6,252 nt of DNA from Phycisphaerales bacterium (GCA_026982035.1 JALSHW010000021.1:1-6252); one strand, 5' to 3'; counted from the first letter of the stretch, positions 1 through 5,885 are shown. Notes: a model not told the origin generated them from the sequence alone. Translations and numbers: made by a program.

Positions 1-29
1 GATGTTCGGAGGGATTTTCGTTGTTGAGT

Positions 30-68
30 GGGTGTTGACCCGGAGCCAAGGGTGGCTCTGGACAACCC
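30..68 (+). repeat. Imperfect hairpin just upstream of the first gene's ribosome binding site
   Basis: The inner stem GAGCCA (43-48) pairs with TGGCTC (53-58) around the loop AGGG. It extends outward through C41-G60 and C40-G61, with a G-T pair between. After a small internal loop, the outer pairs TTG (35-37) with CAA (63-65) and GGG (30-32) with CCC (66-68) continue it. It ends 5 bases before the AAGAAG Shine-Dalgarno-like sequence (74-79). No T-run follows, so it is not a standard terminator. It could be a leader structure, the end of an upstream transcript, or a diverged member of the palindrome family found further right. Confidence 0.4.
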
Positions 69-85
69 TGAGAAAGAAGTTTAAA

Positions 86-1591
86 ATGATGACAAATACA
101 AATCGAAGAATAACAAATGGAAGAATAACAAGTCGATGTGCAAACGGTGGTGTGCCTGGAGTGCCTTCTTTGGGGTTGGCTTTGTGGCCTGCTTTGTGGC
201 CGGCTTTTGGATTGGCTTTGGGGTTGGCGTTTCCAGCACATGCGCAGGAATGCGAGTTGTCGGGGGCGGTGAAACTTCTCGCCTTTGATGGGGCGGTCGA
301 GGACAATTTTGGTGAAGCGGTTTCGATCAGTGGGGACACGGCTGTTGTCGGAGCACCCGTAGATGACGACAACGGCTTCAACTCTGGTTCAGTGTATGTG
401 TTTACGCGTTCTGGTGGCTCATGGACTCTGCAAGAAAAGATCACCGCTGCTGATGGGCAACCTGAAGATTTTTTCGGTCTCTCGGTTTCTATAAGTGGAG
501 ATACGATCATCGTTGGGGCGCATGGGGATGATGACAACGGTTTGAACTCTGGCTCGGCGTATATCTATACACGCTCCGGGGGCGTATGGACTCAGCAGGC
601 CAAACTGATAGCTGTTGATCCTGGCGGAATAGGGGATGGTGATGTGTTCGGTGGGTCTGTATTCATTGATGGCGACAATGCTGTCATTGGAGCACAACTT
701 GATGATGACTTGGGGACCGATTCGGGTTCGGCGTATGTTTTCACACGATCTGGAAATATGTGGTTCCAAGCGGCCAAGCTTCGAGCAGATATGGATGGAG
801 CTCCATCCGATCGGTTCGCTCATTCCGTCGCGATCGACGGTGATACCGTCGTCGTAGGGGCTTTCTACGATGATGATAACGGCTTCAACTCTGGATCGGC
901 CTATGTCTTCTCGTATACTGATGGCGAGTGGATTCAGCAGGCCAAACTCCTTCCGACTGCCGGGGGAATCTGGGAGCAGTTTGGGAAATCTGTTTCTATC
1001 AGCGGGGACACTGTTGTCGTTGGATCACAATGGGACGATGACAATGGATCGCAATCGGGATCGGCGACTGTATTTACACGAATCGGTAGCGTGTGGGCCG
1101 AGGAAGCTCTTATTTTGCCTGCTGATGGTGGGGCGGGAGACCGATTTGGTTTTTCTGTCGCCATCAGCGGTGACACTGCTTTCTTTGGGGCCATCTTTGA
1201 TAACGAGAATGGTTTTAACTCTGGATCGGGGTATGTTTTTGCCCGCGACGGTGGGGTGTGGACTGAGCAGGCCAAGATATTGCCTGTTGGCGGGGCTGCG
1301 GATGATTGGTTCGGTCGCACGGTTTCTTTCGATGGCGATACCGCGATCTTTGGTGTGCTTCTTGACGATGATAATGGAACGAACTCTGGTTCGGCGTATA
1401 TGTACAGTATTGAGTGTGGGGACTGTCAGGCGGATATGACTGGCGATGGCGTGCTCAATTTTTCGGATATTTCCGCTTTTCTTAGTGCCTTTGGTGCGGG
1501 TGATCCTGTCGCTGATTTCAGCGGGGATGGCGTCTTTAATTTCTTGGATATTTCGGCCTTCCTTGGCATTTATGCTGCCGGTTGTCCGTGA
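86..1591 (+). CDS. Secreted seven-repeat FG-GAP beta-propeller protein with GC-type dockerin-like C-terminus
   Basis: This 501-residue exported protein probably folds as a seven-bladed propeller of FG-GAP (integrin-alpha-like) repeats. Residues 1-53 form a long signal peptide: a basic stretch, a Leu/Ala/Trp-rich core, and a likely cut after Ala-His-Ala. Seven repeats follow with a period of 55-58 residues. Each reads roughly FGxSVSISGDTxxVGA, then an acidic DDDNGxNSG loop resembling a calcium site, then SAYVFTR and a Trp. The tail (about 444-501) has two EF-hand-like loops, DMTGDGVLNFSD (450-461) and DFSGDGVFNFLD (477-488), each followed by ISAFL, and ends in Gly-Cys-Pro. This matches the dockerin-like anchoring tail of Phycisphaerae surface proteins. 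The start at ATG 86 is chosen for AAGAAG 7 bases upstream; ATG 89 is an alternative, and the frame stays open to base 2. The ligand or function of the propeller is unknown. A strong terminator follows. Confidence 0.9.
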   Translation: MMTNTNRRITNGRITSRCANGGVPGVPSLGLALWPALWPAFGLALGLAFPAHAQECELSGAVKLLAFDGAVEDNFGEAVSISGDTAVVGAPVDDDNGFNSGSVYVFTRSGGSWTLQEKITAADGQPEDFFGLSVSISGDTIIVGAHGDDDNGLNSGSAYIYTRSGGVWTQQAKLIAVDPGGIGDGDVFGGSVFIDGDNAVIGAQLDDDLGTDSGSAYVFTRSGNMWFQAAKLRADMDGAPSDRFAHSVAIDGDTVVVGAFYDDDNGFNSGSAYVFSYTDGEWIQQAKLLPTAGGIWEQFGKSVSISGDTVVVGSQWDDDNGSQSGSATVFTRIGSVWAEEALILPADGGAGDRFGFSVAISGDTAFFGAIFDNENGFNSGSGYVFARDGGVWTEQAKILPVGGAADDWFGRTVSFDGDTAIFGVLLDDDNGTNSGSAYMYSIECGDCQADMTGDGVLNFSDISAFLSAFGAGDPVADFSGDGVFNFLDISAFLGIYAAGCP

Positions 1592-1687
1592 TCGAGGGCG
1601 ATGTTCGCAAAATTTAGATACTGTGCTTTGGTCTCGTCGGTGGTTAAATTGAAACAAGGTATTTGGCTGATATAAGTTTGAATACGG

Positions 1688-1716
1688 AAGCCCCTGAGTG
1701 ATCGGGGGCTTTTTTT
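1688..1716 (+). terminator. Intrinsic terminator of the FG-GAP gene
   Basis: AAGCCCC (1688-1694) pairs perfectly with GGGGCTT (1705-1711) around a 10-base loop, and the stem runs into an unbroken T-run (1710-1716). It lies about 97 bases after the FG-GAP stop codon and about 220 bases before the next start, so the two genes are probably separate transcription units. Confidence 0.85.
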
Positions 1717-1861
1717 CGTATGCGGAATCTTGGGGGTGGATTGGGTTTGTGATTGGGACATGAGGAGTTGTGGATTTTTTTGTCCGCTGTTGGTTGGTGT
1801 TTGGTTGTGATTGTGATGACGGTTTTTGGTGCGGTTGTGTTTCTTGGAAGTTGGGATAGGG

Positions 1862-1867
1862 TACAAT
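1862..1867 (+). promoter_or_regulatory. Possible -10 element for the carbonic anhydrase gene
   Basis: TACAAT matches the TATAAT consensus at 5 of 6 positions and lies 71 bases before the ATG at 1939. I find no convincing -35 at the right spacing: TTGTGT at 1835-1840 is about 21 bases away. The call therefore rests on a single hexamer. Confidence 0.3.
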
Positions 1868-1938
1868 CGGACGCAAAAAATTCTTGGGCTTTTGTGGGTC
1901 CATGATGAACCATTTTTTAATCTTTGGAGAATTGTACG

Positions 1939-2661
1939 ATGTCCCGATCGAACCGAGTTTTTGTGAGTGCTGCTGTTGTTTTTGGTGGGTTTGTTGCTTT
2001 TGGGTCTGGGTGTGCATCGAGTCAGTGTGTGGATGATGGGTCTGATGCGGTGATTACGCAGTCGGAGCAGGCGGGGATGAGCCCGGACAGTGTGCTTGCT
2101 GATCTGAAGGCGGGGAACAAGCGGTTTGCTGCTGGCAACTCGACGGAGTATGACTTGCTTGCTCAGGCGCGGGCGACGGCTTCTGGGCAGTATCCGGGTG
2201 CGATTGTTTTGGGTTGTTTGGATTCTCGTGTGCCGCCTGAGATGGTCTTTGATCAGGGGATTGGGGATATTTTTGTGGGGCGTGTTGCGGGGAATTTTGA
2301 GAATGTTGATCTGCTTGGGAGCATGGAGTTTGGGACCAAGCTTGCGGGTTCGAAGTTGATTGTGGTGCTTGGGCATGGGTCTTGTGGGGCGGTCAAGGGG
2401 GCTGTGGATCAGGCCAAGCTTGGGAATCTGACGGCGACGCTGGCGAATATTTCGGTGAATACGACGGGGATTTCTGGGGAACGGAGTTCGAAGAATTCGG
2501 CGTTGGTTGATTCGGTGATTGAAGAGAATGTTCGTCAGACTGTGCGGGATATTTACTCGCGGAGCCCGGTGATGGCCGAGTTGGTTCGTCAGGGGGATTT
2601 GAAGATTGTTGGGGCGATTTATGATCTTGAGACTGGGCGGGTGGAATGGCTTGAGGATTGA
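1939..2661 (+). CDS. Exported beta-class carbonic anhydrase, probable lipoprotein
   Basis: This 240-residue beta-carbonic anhydrase interconverts CO2 and bicarbonate using a zinc ion. The expected zinc ligands are Cys93 (in CLDSRVPPE), His146 and Cys149 (in GHGSCGAVKGA), with the Asp95-Arg97 dyad in its usual place. The N-terminus differs from the cytoplasmic enzymes: a short basic start and a hydrophobic stretch (about 8-22) lead to Cys25 in FGSGCASS. This is a plausible but weak lipobox, because position -3 is Gly instead of Leu. Ala at +2 does not suggest inner-membrane retention. A periplasmic or envelope location is therefore inferred. The ATG start is chosen for GGAGA (1925-1929), 9 bases upstream; a TTG at 1924 would place this Shine-Dalgarno inside the gene. 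It stands alone, with a terminator behind it, and I see no bicarbonate transporter nearby. Confidence 0.93.
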   Translation: MSRSNRVFVSAAVVFGGFVAFGSGCASSQCVDDGSDAVITQSEQAGMSPDSVLADLKAGNKRFAAGNSTEYDLLAQARATASGQYPGAIVLGCLDSRVPPEMVFDQGIGDIFVGRVAGNFENVDLLGSMEFGTKLAGSKLIVVLGHGSCGAVKGAVDQAKLGNLTATLANISVNTTGISGERSSKNSALVDSVIEENVRQTVRDIYSRSPVMAELVRQGDLKIVGAIYDLETGRVEWLED

Positions 2662-2692
2662 TTTGAATCAAGTGTTTTGATTGTGTTTTGTT

Positions 2693-2723
2693 GGCTCGGT
2701 TCGATGAACCGGGTCATTTTTTT
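2693..2723 (+). terminator. Intrinsic terminator of the carbonic anhydrase gene
   Basis: GGCTCGGTTC (2693-2702) pairs with GAACCGGGTC (2706-2715) around a GAT loop; the stem includes two G-T pairs. Seven Ts follow (2717-2723). It begins 32 bases after the carbonic anhydrase stop codon, in the gap before the convergent gene. Confidence 0.8.
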
Positions 2724-2739
2724 AGTCATATCGCAGAGT

Positions 2740-2769
2740 GAAGAACCCGGCTCGGCGAGCCGGGCCACC
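2740..2769 (+). repeat. Palindromic repeat copy A (GC-rich subtype)
   Basis: GAAGA is followed by a perfect 8-base-pair palindrome: CCCGGCTC (2746-2753) and GAGCCGGG (2757-2764) around GGC, then CCACC. The same core recurs at 4602-4625 inside hscB. It lies between two convergent genes. On the minus strand it reads as a hairpin followed by TTCTTC, so it might help end transcription of the membrane-protein gene, although that is not a true U-run. Confidence 0.75.
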
Positions 2770-2793
2770 GGGAGCTGGGTTGTTGGATGTGAG

Positions 2794-4311
2794 TTAGTCG
2801 TCGGGGTAGAGTGTGTTGAGTTTGTGGTTTGAGAACATTGGCCAGTCGGCGTCGATTGGTTTTGTGATTGATAGGACGCCTTTTTTGTAGCGGCCTTGGT
2901 CGTCGTCGCGGTCGTTTCCTAGGGCGTAGAGGAGTGGGCCTTCGTTGGTGGGTGTGTAGTGGAGTGGTTGGCCGGTGAAGATGTCCATGGGGTTGATGGT
3001 GAGGAGGTCTTGGTCGAGGTCGTTGAGGGTTTGCGGGAAGGTGTTGTGGCGGAGTTTGTGGCGGTGGAGGGCCAGGAGGGTGCGGGTGCCGATGGATTCT
3101 TGGGCGTGGGTTTGGAATCTTGCGGCGGCTTGGTCCATGGCTGGGAGCAATGTGTCCATGAGTATTTGGTTCACTTTGTTGAGTGAATCTTTTTGTTGTT
3201 TGTAAATGACGATGGAGGACTGAAGTGTTGGGTCCCAGGGGATTCGGGATCGGAGTTGGGCTTGTTTACCGATGAGGGCGTGGATGTAGAAGAGGCGTTG
3301 GAGTGATGGGTGGAGTTGGGCGGCGGGGAGGTTTGTGGGGATGTAGTTTGAGCCGCTGATGGTGTTGATTTTGTTTGGGTTGATTGGACCTTTGCCGTCG
3401 GTGGTGCGTCTTAAGGTGTCTTGGAAGAAGAGGGCTTCGCCTTGCCAGGTGAATGTTTGGATTCCGGCATCTTCGATGATTGATGAGAGTTTGGCGAGGT
3501 GTTGGTCGATGAAGGATTCGGGGTGTTGTTCGAGTGCCCACATGATGAGGTCGTTGGCGGTGGATTTGATGGCGATTTCGACGAGTTGGCTGATGACGAT
3601 TGGGTATTCGTTGGCGAGTTGGGCGGAGGTGTACATGACATTGACGAGTTCGACGAACTCGTCTGGGTTGTTGTTGATGAGTTCGTAGATGGCGGCGGAT
3701 TTGAGGAACTTTGTGCTGTTGCGGAGGGGGCCTAGGGCTGGGAGGAGGATGCCCATGCTGTTTGGGTTTGGGTCTGGGTTTGGGTTCCAGTTGTCGTCTT
3801 GGAGGCCGTGTTTGAGGAGGGCTTGGTGTTCGTGGGTTCCGGTGGAGGAGTAGAGGCCGCAGCCGAGGGTTGGGCGGGTGAGGGCTTTTTTGAGTTGGGC
3901 GATGGCGTTTTGGCCTTGGGTGGATTGGATGAGGGTGGTGATTTGGTTCCAGTGTTCGGGGTTGTCTGGGTAGTTGCCGAGGTCTTTGCGGTCGAAGATT
4001 TGTGGGTTGGCGAGGATGGTGTCGATGAGGATTGGCCAGGCCTTGTTTTGGTCGGGGATGGTGGTGAGCCAATGATTGAAGCTGGCGGTGGGGTTCCAGG
4101 TTTTGGTGTTGGTTGGGTCGGCGGGGTCGGTGTACCAGGGGGACCAGTTGCCTTTGGTTGCTTTGGTCCAGTCGGGGGTGAGGTCTTTGAGTTGGGTTTG
4201 GGTGAGGGGTTTGGTGTAGAAGTATGTGCGGTAGGCCCAGGTCCAGATGAGGGCGATGGTGAGGAGGAGGAGGGCGGTGATGATGGAGATGATGAGGATG
4301 ATTTTTTTCAT
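2794..4311 (-). CDS. Single-pass membrane protein of unknown function with pseudopilin-like C-terminal segment
   Basis: I do not recognise a named family for this 505-residue protein. It starts with two Lys and one membrane segment (about residues 4-26), so the rest is probably outside the cytoplasm. The middle is mostly predicted helix without known motifs. Residues 414-432 (ALHRHKLRHNTFPQTLNDL), 440-452 (a DIFTGQPLHY-type motif) and 460-471 (LLYALGNDRDDD) resemble the C-terminal pattern of pseudopilin-like planctomycete proteins: a helix, then FP-x-x-L, then DPF-TG-x-P-x-Y, then YS-x-G-x-D. The typical N-terminal prepilin cleavage site is absent. The ATG at 4311 is preferred because it gives a clean membrane-anchor start. 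The frame stays open to 4467, but that part is encoded by repeats and looks spurious. No Shine-Dalgarno is visible. The protein is rich in Thr, Asn, Gln and Pro, matching the A/C-rich coding strand. It may be cotranscribed with hscB. Confidence 0.8.
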   Translation of the reverse strand: MKKIILIISIITALLLLTIALIWTWAYRTYFYTKPLTQTQLKDLTPDWTKATKGNWSPWYTDPADPTNTKTWNPTASFNHWLTTIPDQNKAWPILIDTILANPQIFDRKDLGNYPDNPEHWNQITTLIQSTQGQNAIAQLKKALTRPTLGCGLYSSTGTHEHQALLKHGLQDDNWNPNPDPNPNSMGILLPALGPLRNSTKFLKSAAIYELINNNPDEFVELVNVMYTSAQLANEYPIVISQLVEIAIKSTANDLIMWALEQHPESFIDQHLAKLSSIIEDAGIQTFTWQGEALFFQDTLRRTTDGKGPINPNKINTISGSNYIPTNLPAAQLHPSLQRLFYIHALIGKQAQLRSRIPWDPTLQSSIVIYKQQKDSLNKVNQILMDTLLPAMDQAAARFQTHAQESIGTRTLLALHRHKLRHNTFPQTLNDLDQDLLTINPMDIFTGQPLHYTPTNEGPLLYALGNDRDDDQGRYKKGVLSITKPIDADWPMFSNHKLNTLYPDD

Positions 4312-4361
4312 GGAGGATGGTAGATGAGAAGAAGAGAGAAAATAGGAAGGAGCGAGCAGGA

Positions 4362-4424
4362 GAAGAAAGACCCCCTCCGTCGCTGCGTGACAGCTCCCCG
4401 CCCCCCAAATGTGGGAGAGGGAGG
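4362..4424 (+). repeat. C-rich composite palindromic element
   Basis: After GAAGA (4362-4366) comes CCCCCTCC, then a small hairpin GTCGC-TGC-GTGAC (4379-4391), then CTCCCC (4394-4399). After a C-rich spacer, a run containing GGGAG (4419-4423) can pair back to CTCCC. The layout is that of widespread intergenic repeats made of a short hairpin flanked by CCCTCC and GGGAGG arms. It shares CCGCCCCCCAAA with the sequence just after the repeat at 6057-6095, and the next repeat begins six bases further right. Confidence 0.5.
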
Positions 4425-4429
4425 AAGAT

Positions 4430-4469
4430 GAAGACACTACTGCGCATAAGAATGCGAGTAGTGGCACCC
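4430..4469 (+). repeat. Palindromic repeat copy C (AAGA-loop subtype)
   Basis: The order is GAAGA, left arm CACTACTGCGCAT (4435-4447), loop AAGA (4448-4451), right arm ATGCGAGTAGTG (4452-4463) and GCACCC. The arms pair fully apart from one bulged G in the left arm. Aligned without gaps to the copy at 6001-6040, 36 of 40 bases agree. The four differing bases are 4446 with 4453 and 4447 with 4452, two pairs facing each other in the stem. Confidence 0.85.
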
Positions 4470-4479
4470 AGAGAAAGCG

Positions 4480-5082
4480 TTAGAAATCGTTGTTTGTGGG
4501 GTTGTAGGTGGGGTCGAGTTGTTCTCGAAGGCGTTCGGTGTAGCGGAGGGCGTTGAGGTGGGTTCGGATTTGTTGTTTGAGTTGGGTGGGGTCTGGAGAT
4601 TGAAGAGCCGGCTCGGCGAGCCGGGGGGGCGGGGGAGGGGCGGTGAGTTGGTTGAAGAGGGTGGTGATTGTTTGGATGGTTTTTTGGCGTTCTTGGTTGG
4701 CCCAGGATTGCCAGCGGGGGCGAGCTTCGGTGGGATTTATTTCGAGTTCTTCTTCGATTTGGGTTCTGAGTTGCATCATTTCCATGAGGAAGTTGTCGGG
4801 GAGGGATTTATCTTTTGGAGAAGGGCCATCGAGAAGATGGAGCATGAGATTGGCTCGTGATTCGTCGTTGAGGAGAATGTCGCGGGCTTGGTTGAGGGTG
4901 GCGGGGTTGAGTTGGTTGGGATTTGGAGTGGATTTTTGTGACACCAGATCGGGGTGGGTGGTGGCGAGTTTTTGGAGGTAGGCGTGTTGAATTTGGGTTG
5001 GGGTTGTGGAGAAAGTGGGCTTGAGGCCAAGGATTTCGTAGGCGTTGGGTGGGTTTTGGGAGTTTTTTTGATCGGGGGTCAT
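4480..5082 (-). CDS. hscB: HscB-type J-domain co-chaperone of Fe-S cluster assembly
   Basis: This 200-residue protein has HscB architecture. An N-terminal J-domain (about 13-80) carries the HPD motif at 43-45, which in this family stimulates the ATPase of the Hsp70 partner HscA. The HscB-like helix NQARDILLNDESRANLMLHLL follows in the expected place. The C-terminal domain (about 95-195), which in known HscB binds the scaffold IscU, begins with LPDNFLMEMMQLR and ends with a LNALRYTERLREQL helix. Between its last two helices lies a Pro-rich stretch (about 148-165), part of which is encoded by a palindromic repeat. The ATG at 5082 is chosen because the J-domain begins shortly after it; an upstream extension has no support. 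No Shine-Dalgarno is visible and a TATACT lies just upstream, so a leaderless mRNA is possible. No iscS, iscU or hscA is in view. A generic J-domain protein is the less likely alternative. Confidence 0.88.
   Translation of the reverse strand: MTPDQKNSQNPPNAYEILGLKPTFSTTPTQIQHAYLQKLATTHPDLVSQKSTPNPNQLNPATLNQARDILLNDESRANLMLHLLDGPSPKDKSLPDNFLMEMMQLRTQIEEELEINPTEARPRWQSWANQERQKTIQTITTLFNQLTAPPPPPRLAEPALQSPDPTQLKQQIRTHLNALRYTERLREQLDPTYNPTNNDF
4602..4625 (+). repeat. Palindromic repeat copy B, inside the hscB coding region
   Basis: GAAGA (4602-4606), then CCGGCTC (4608-4614), GGC, and GAGCCGG (4618-4624). Apart from one extra base in copy A and one substitution, it matches 2740-2764. Here it lies within hscB and keeps the reading frame open, encoding Arg-Leu-Ala-Glu-Pro-Ala-Leu on the minus strand next to five prolines. 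It falls in the predicted loop between the last two helices. Confidence 0.8.
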
Positions 5083-5089
5083 TGTGGGG

Positions 5090-5095
5090 AGTATA
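5090..5095 (-). promoter_or_regulatory. Possible -10 element for hscB, implying a leaderless mRNA
   Basis: On the minus strand this reads TATACT, 5 of 6 consensus bases, and ends 7 bases before the hscB ATG. Transcription would then begin at or next to the start codon, consistent with the lack of a Shine-Dalgarno sequence. No good -35 is seen upstream (GAAATA at 17-base spacing). Confidence 0.3.
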
Positions 5096-5098
5096 GGT

Positions 5099-5127
5099 TT
5101 GACAGTGGAGCGTATTTCGGAGATGAT
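5099..5127 (+). promoter_or_regulatory. Candidate sigma-70-type promoter for the racemase-family gene
   Basis: A perfect -35 hexamer TTGACA (5099-5104) is followed after 17 bases by GATGAT (5122-5127), 4 of 6 bases of the -10 consensus. Transcription would start near 5134, giving a leader of about 55 bases before the TTG at 5189. It would exclude the in-frame ATGs at 5123 and 5126 as start codons. The -35 box lies only 4 bases from the opposing TATACT, so the two divergent promoters could interfere. Confidence 0.45.
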
Positions 5128-5188
5128 GGGGTGTCGTGTATACGATGCCAAGGAGGGATGCTCGATTGGGCTGAAAGGATTTTTTATT

Positions 5189-5878
5189 TTGACCAAGCAT
5201 ATTGGCATTGTGGCGGTGAGCCCTGAAGGAGCGGCGAGTTGTTATCGACAGTTGTTTCGACATGCGTCGGTGAAACTGCCTGCGGATCAGCATCCGGTGG
5301 TGTCTATTTATAACATCCCGCTTGCGCTGTATATTCAGGCGGTGCGGTCGGACAACTGGCGGTTGGTTGGACAGATGCTTCAGGAGTCTGCTCAGAAGTT
5401 GGCGGAGATTGGGGCGGAGTTTTGCTTTACGCCTGACAATGCGGTGCAGCATGCGGTGCAGCTTGCGGATGTGAACTCGCCGATTCCTTGGATCAAGATG
5501 ACCGATGCGGTGGCGGATCGGATCGCTCAGGATGAACGGAAGAAGGTTGGGGTGATTGGGACCAAGTATGTGACCTCTGGGTCGGTGTATCAGACTGATC
5601 TTGGGATTAAGGGGATCAAGTTGGTTCGGCCCAGTGATGAGGATGCGGAGGTGCTGGATTCGATTATCTTTGATGAGTTGATTTATGGGGGGATCTGCGA
5701 TGCTTCGCGGGCGGCGGTGATGGCGATTGTGGATCGGCTTGTGGAGATGGGGTGTGAAGGATTGATCTTGGGATGCAGTGAGGCGCCTTTGATGATTTCG
5801 GCGACGACTTCGCCGCTGCCGCTTTATGATGCTTCTGATATTATTGCGGAGCGGGCGATGGATTTTGCGGTGGGGTGA
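5189..5878 (+). CDS. Asp/Glu racemase-family protein with Asp in place of the first catalytic Cys
   Basis: This is a 229-residue member of the Asp/Glu racemase superfamily. It opens with KHIGIVAVSPEGAASCYRQL, matching the family's N-terminal strand and loop. It has GVIGTKYVTSGSVYQTDL at 121-138, typical of the second half, and the second catalytic Cys at 196 in LILGCSEAPL. In two-base racemases the first motif reads Cys-Asn-Thr-x-His; here it is Pro-Asp83-Asn-Ala-Val-Gln-His, so the first catalytic Cys is replaced by Asp. The protein might be a one-base isomerase or lyase, as in the arylmalonate decarboxylase branch, or may act on an unusual substrate. The start is inferred as TTG 5189: the homology begins there, GAAAGGA (5173-5179) is correctly spaced, and the length is typical. 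ATG 5123 is the alternative and would add 22 residues that do not resemble the family. The gene is divergent from hscB. Confidence 0.82.
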   Translation: MTKHIGIVAVSPEGAASCYRQLFRHASVKLPADQHPVVSIYNIPLALYIQAVRSDNWRLVGQMLQESAQKLAEIGAEFCFTPDNAVQHAVQLADVNSPIPWIKMTDAVADRIAQDERKKVGVIGTKYVTSGSVYQTDLGIKGIKLVRPSDEDAEVLDSIIFDELIYGGICDASRAAVMAIVDRLVEMGCEGLILGCSEAPLMISATTSPLPLYDASDIIAERAMDFAVG

Positions 5879-5885
5879 GGGAAGA

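Larger units (their letters stand above)
1592..1938. other. Non-coding spacer between FG-GAP gene and carbonic anhydrase
   Basis: I see no gene in these 347 bases. They hold the terminator at 1688-1716 and a possible -10 element at 1862-1867. Open frames crossing the minus strand here encode only Asn/Thr/Gln/Pro/His-rich sequence with no recognisable domain. They look like a by-product of the strong G/T bias of the + strand. The stretch 1740-1860 is noticeably G/T-rich. Confidence 0.6.
4312..4479. other. Repeat-filled gap between hscB and the membrane-protein gene
   Basis: These 168 bases contain no gene. They hold a purine-rich stretch (about 4321-4370), a C-rich composite palindrome (4362-4424) and palindromic repeat copy C (4430-4469). 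If the two minus-strand genes share one mRNA, the repeats would fold between them and could affect stability or the relative output of the second gene. Confidence 0.6.

Noticed and set aside
105..131. Direct repeat GAAGAATAACAA (105-116 and 120-131) in the signal-peptide region
   Set aside because: A short in-frame duplication encoding RITNGRIT; a local slippage event is enough to explain it.
1025..2017. Long minus-strand open frame (330 codons) overlapping the FG-GAP gene and the spacer
   Set aside because: The peptide is low-complexity His/Gln/Asn/Pro-rich with no domain, it overlaps a clear gene, and it is expected from the A/C-rich minus strand.
3266..4447. 393-codon minus-strand frame rich in His, Pro and Arg
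   Set aside because: It is a different frame of the membrane-protein gene, whose own frame has a membrane segment and ordinary composition. The His/Pro/Arg richness comes from frame-shifted reading of the same A/C-rich strand.
4312..4467. N-terminal extension of the membrane protein by 52 residues
   Set aside because: It starts at a GTG inside repeat copy C and is encoded by repeats; the downstream ATG at 4311 gives a typical Lys-Lys plus membrane-helix start.
5084..5188. N-terminal extension of the racemase-family protein from GTG 5084 or ATG 5123
   Set aside because: The family alignment begins at TTG 5189, which has a correctly spaced GAAAGGA, and the likely promoter overlaps the upstream region.
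5158..5226. Short 22-codon frame starting ATG 5158 after AGGAGG
   Set aside because: The Shine-Dalgarno is only about one base from the ATG and the peptide shows no recognisable feature. A regulatory upstream frame overlapping the racemase start is possible but unsupported.
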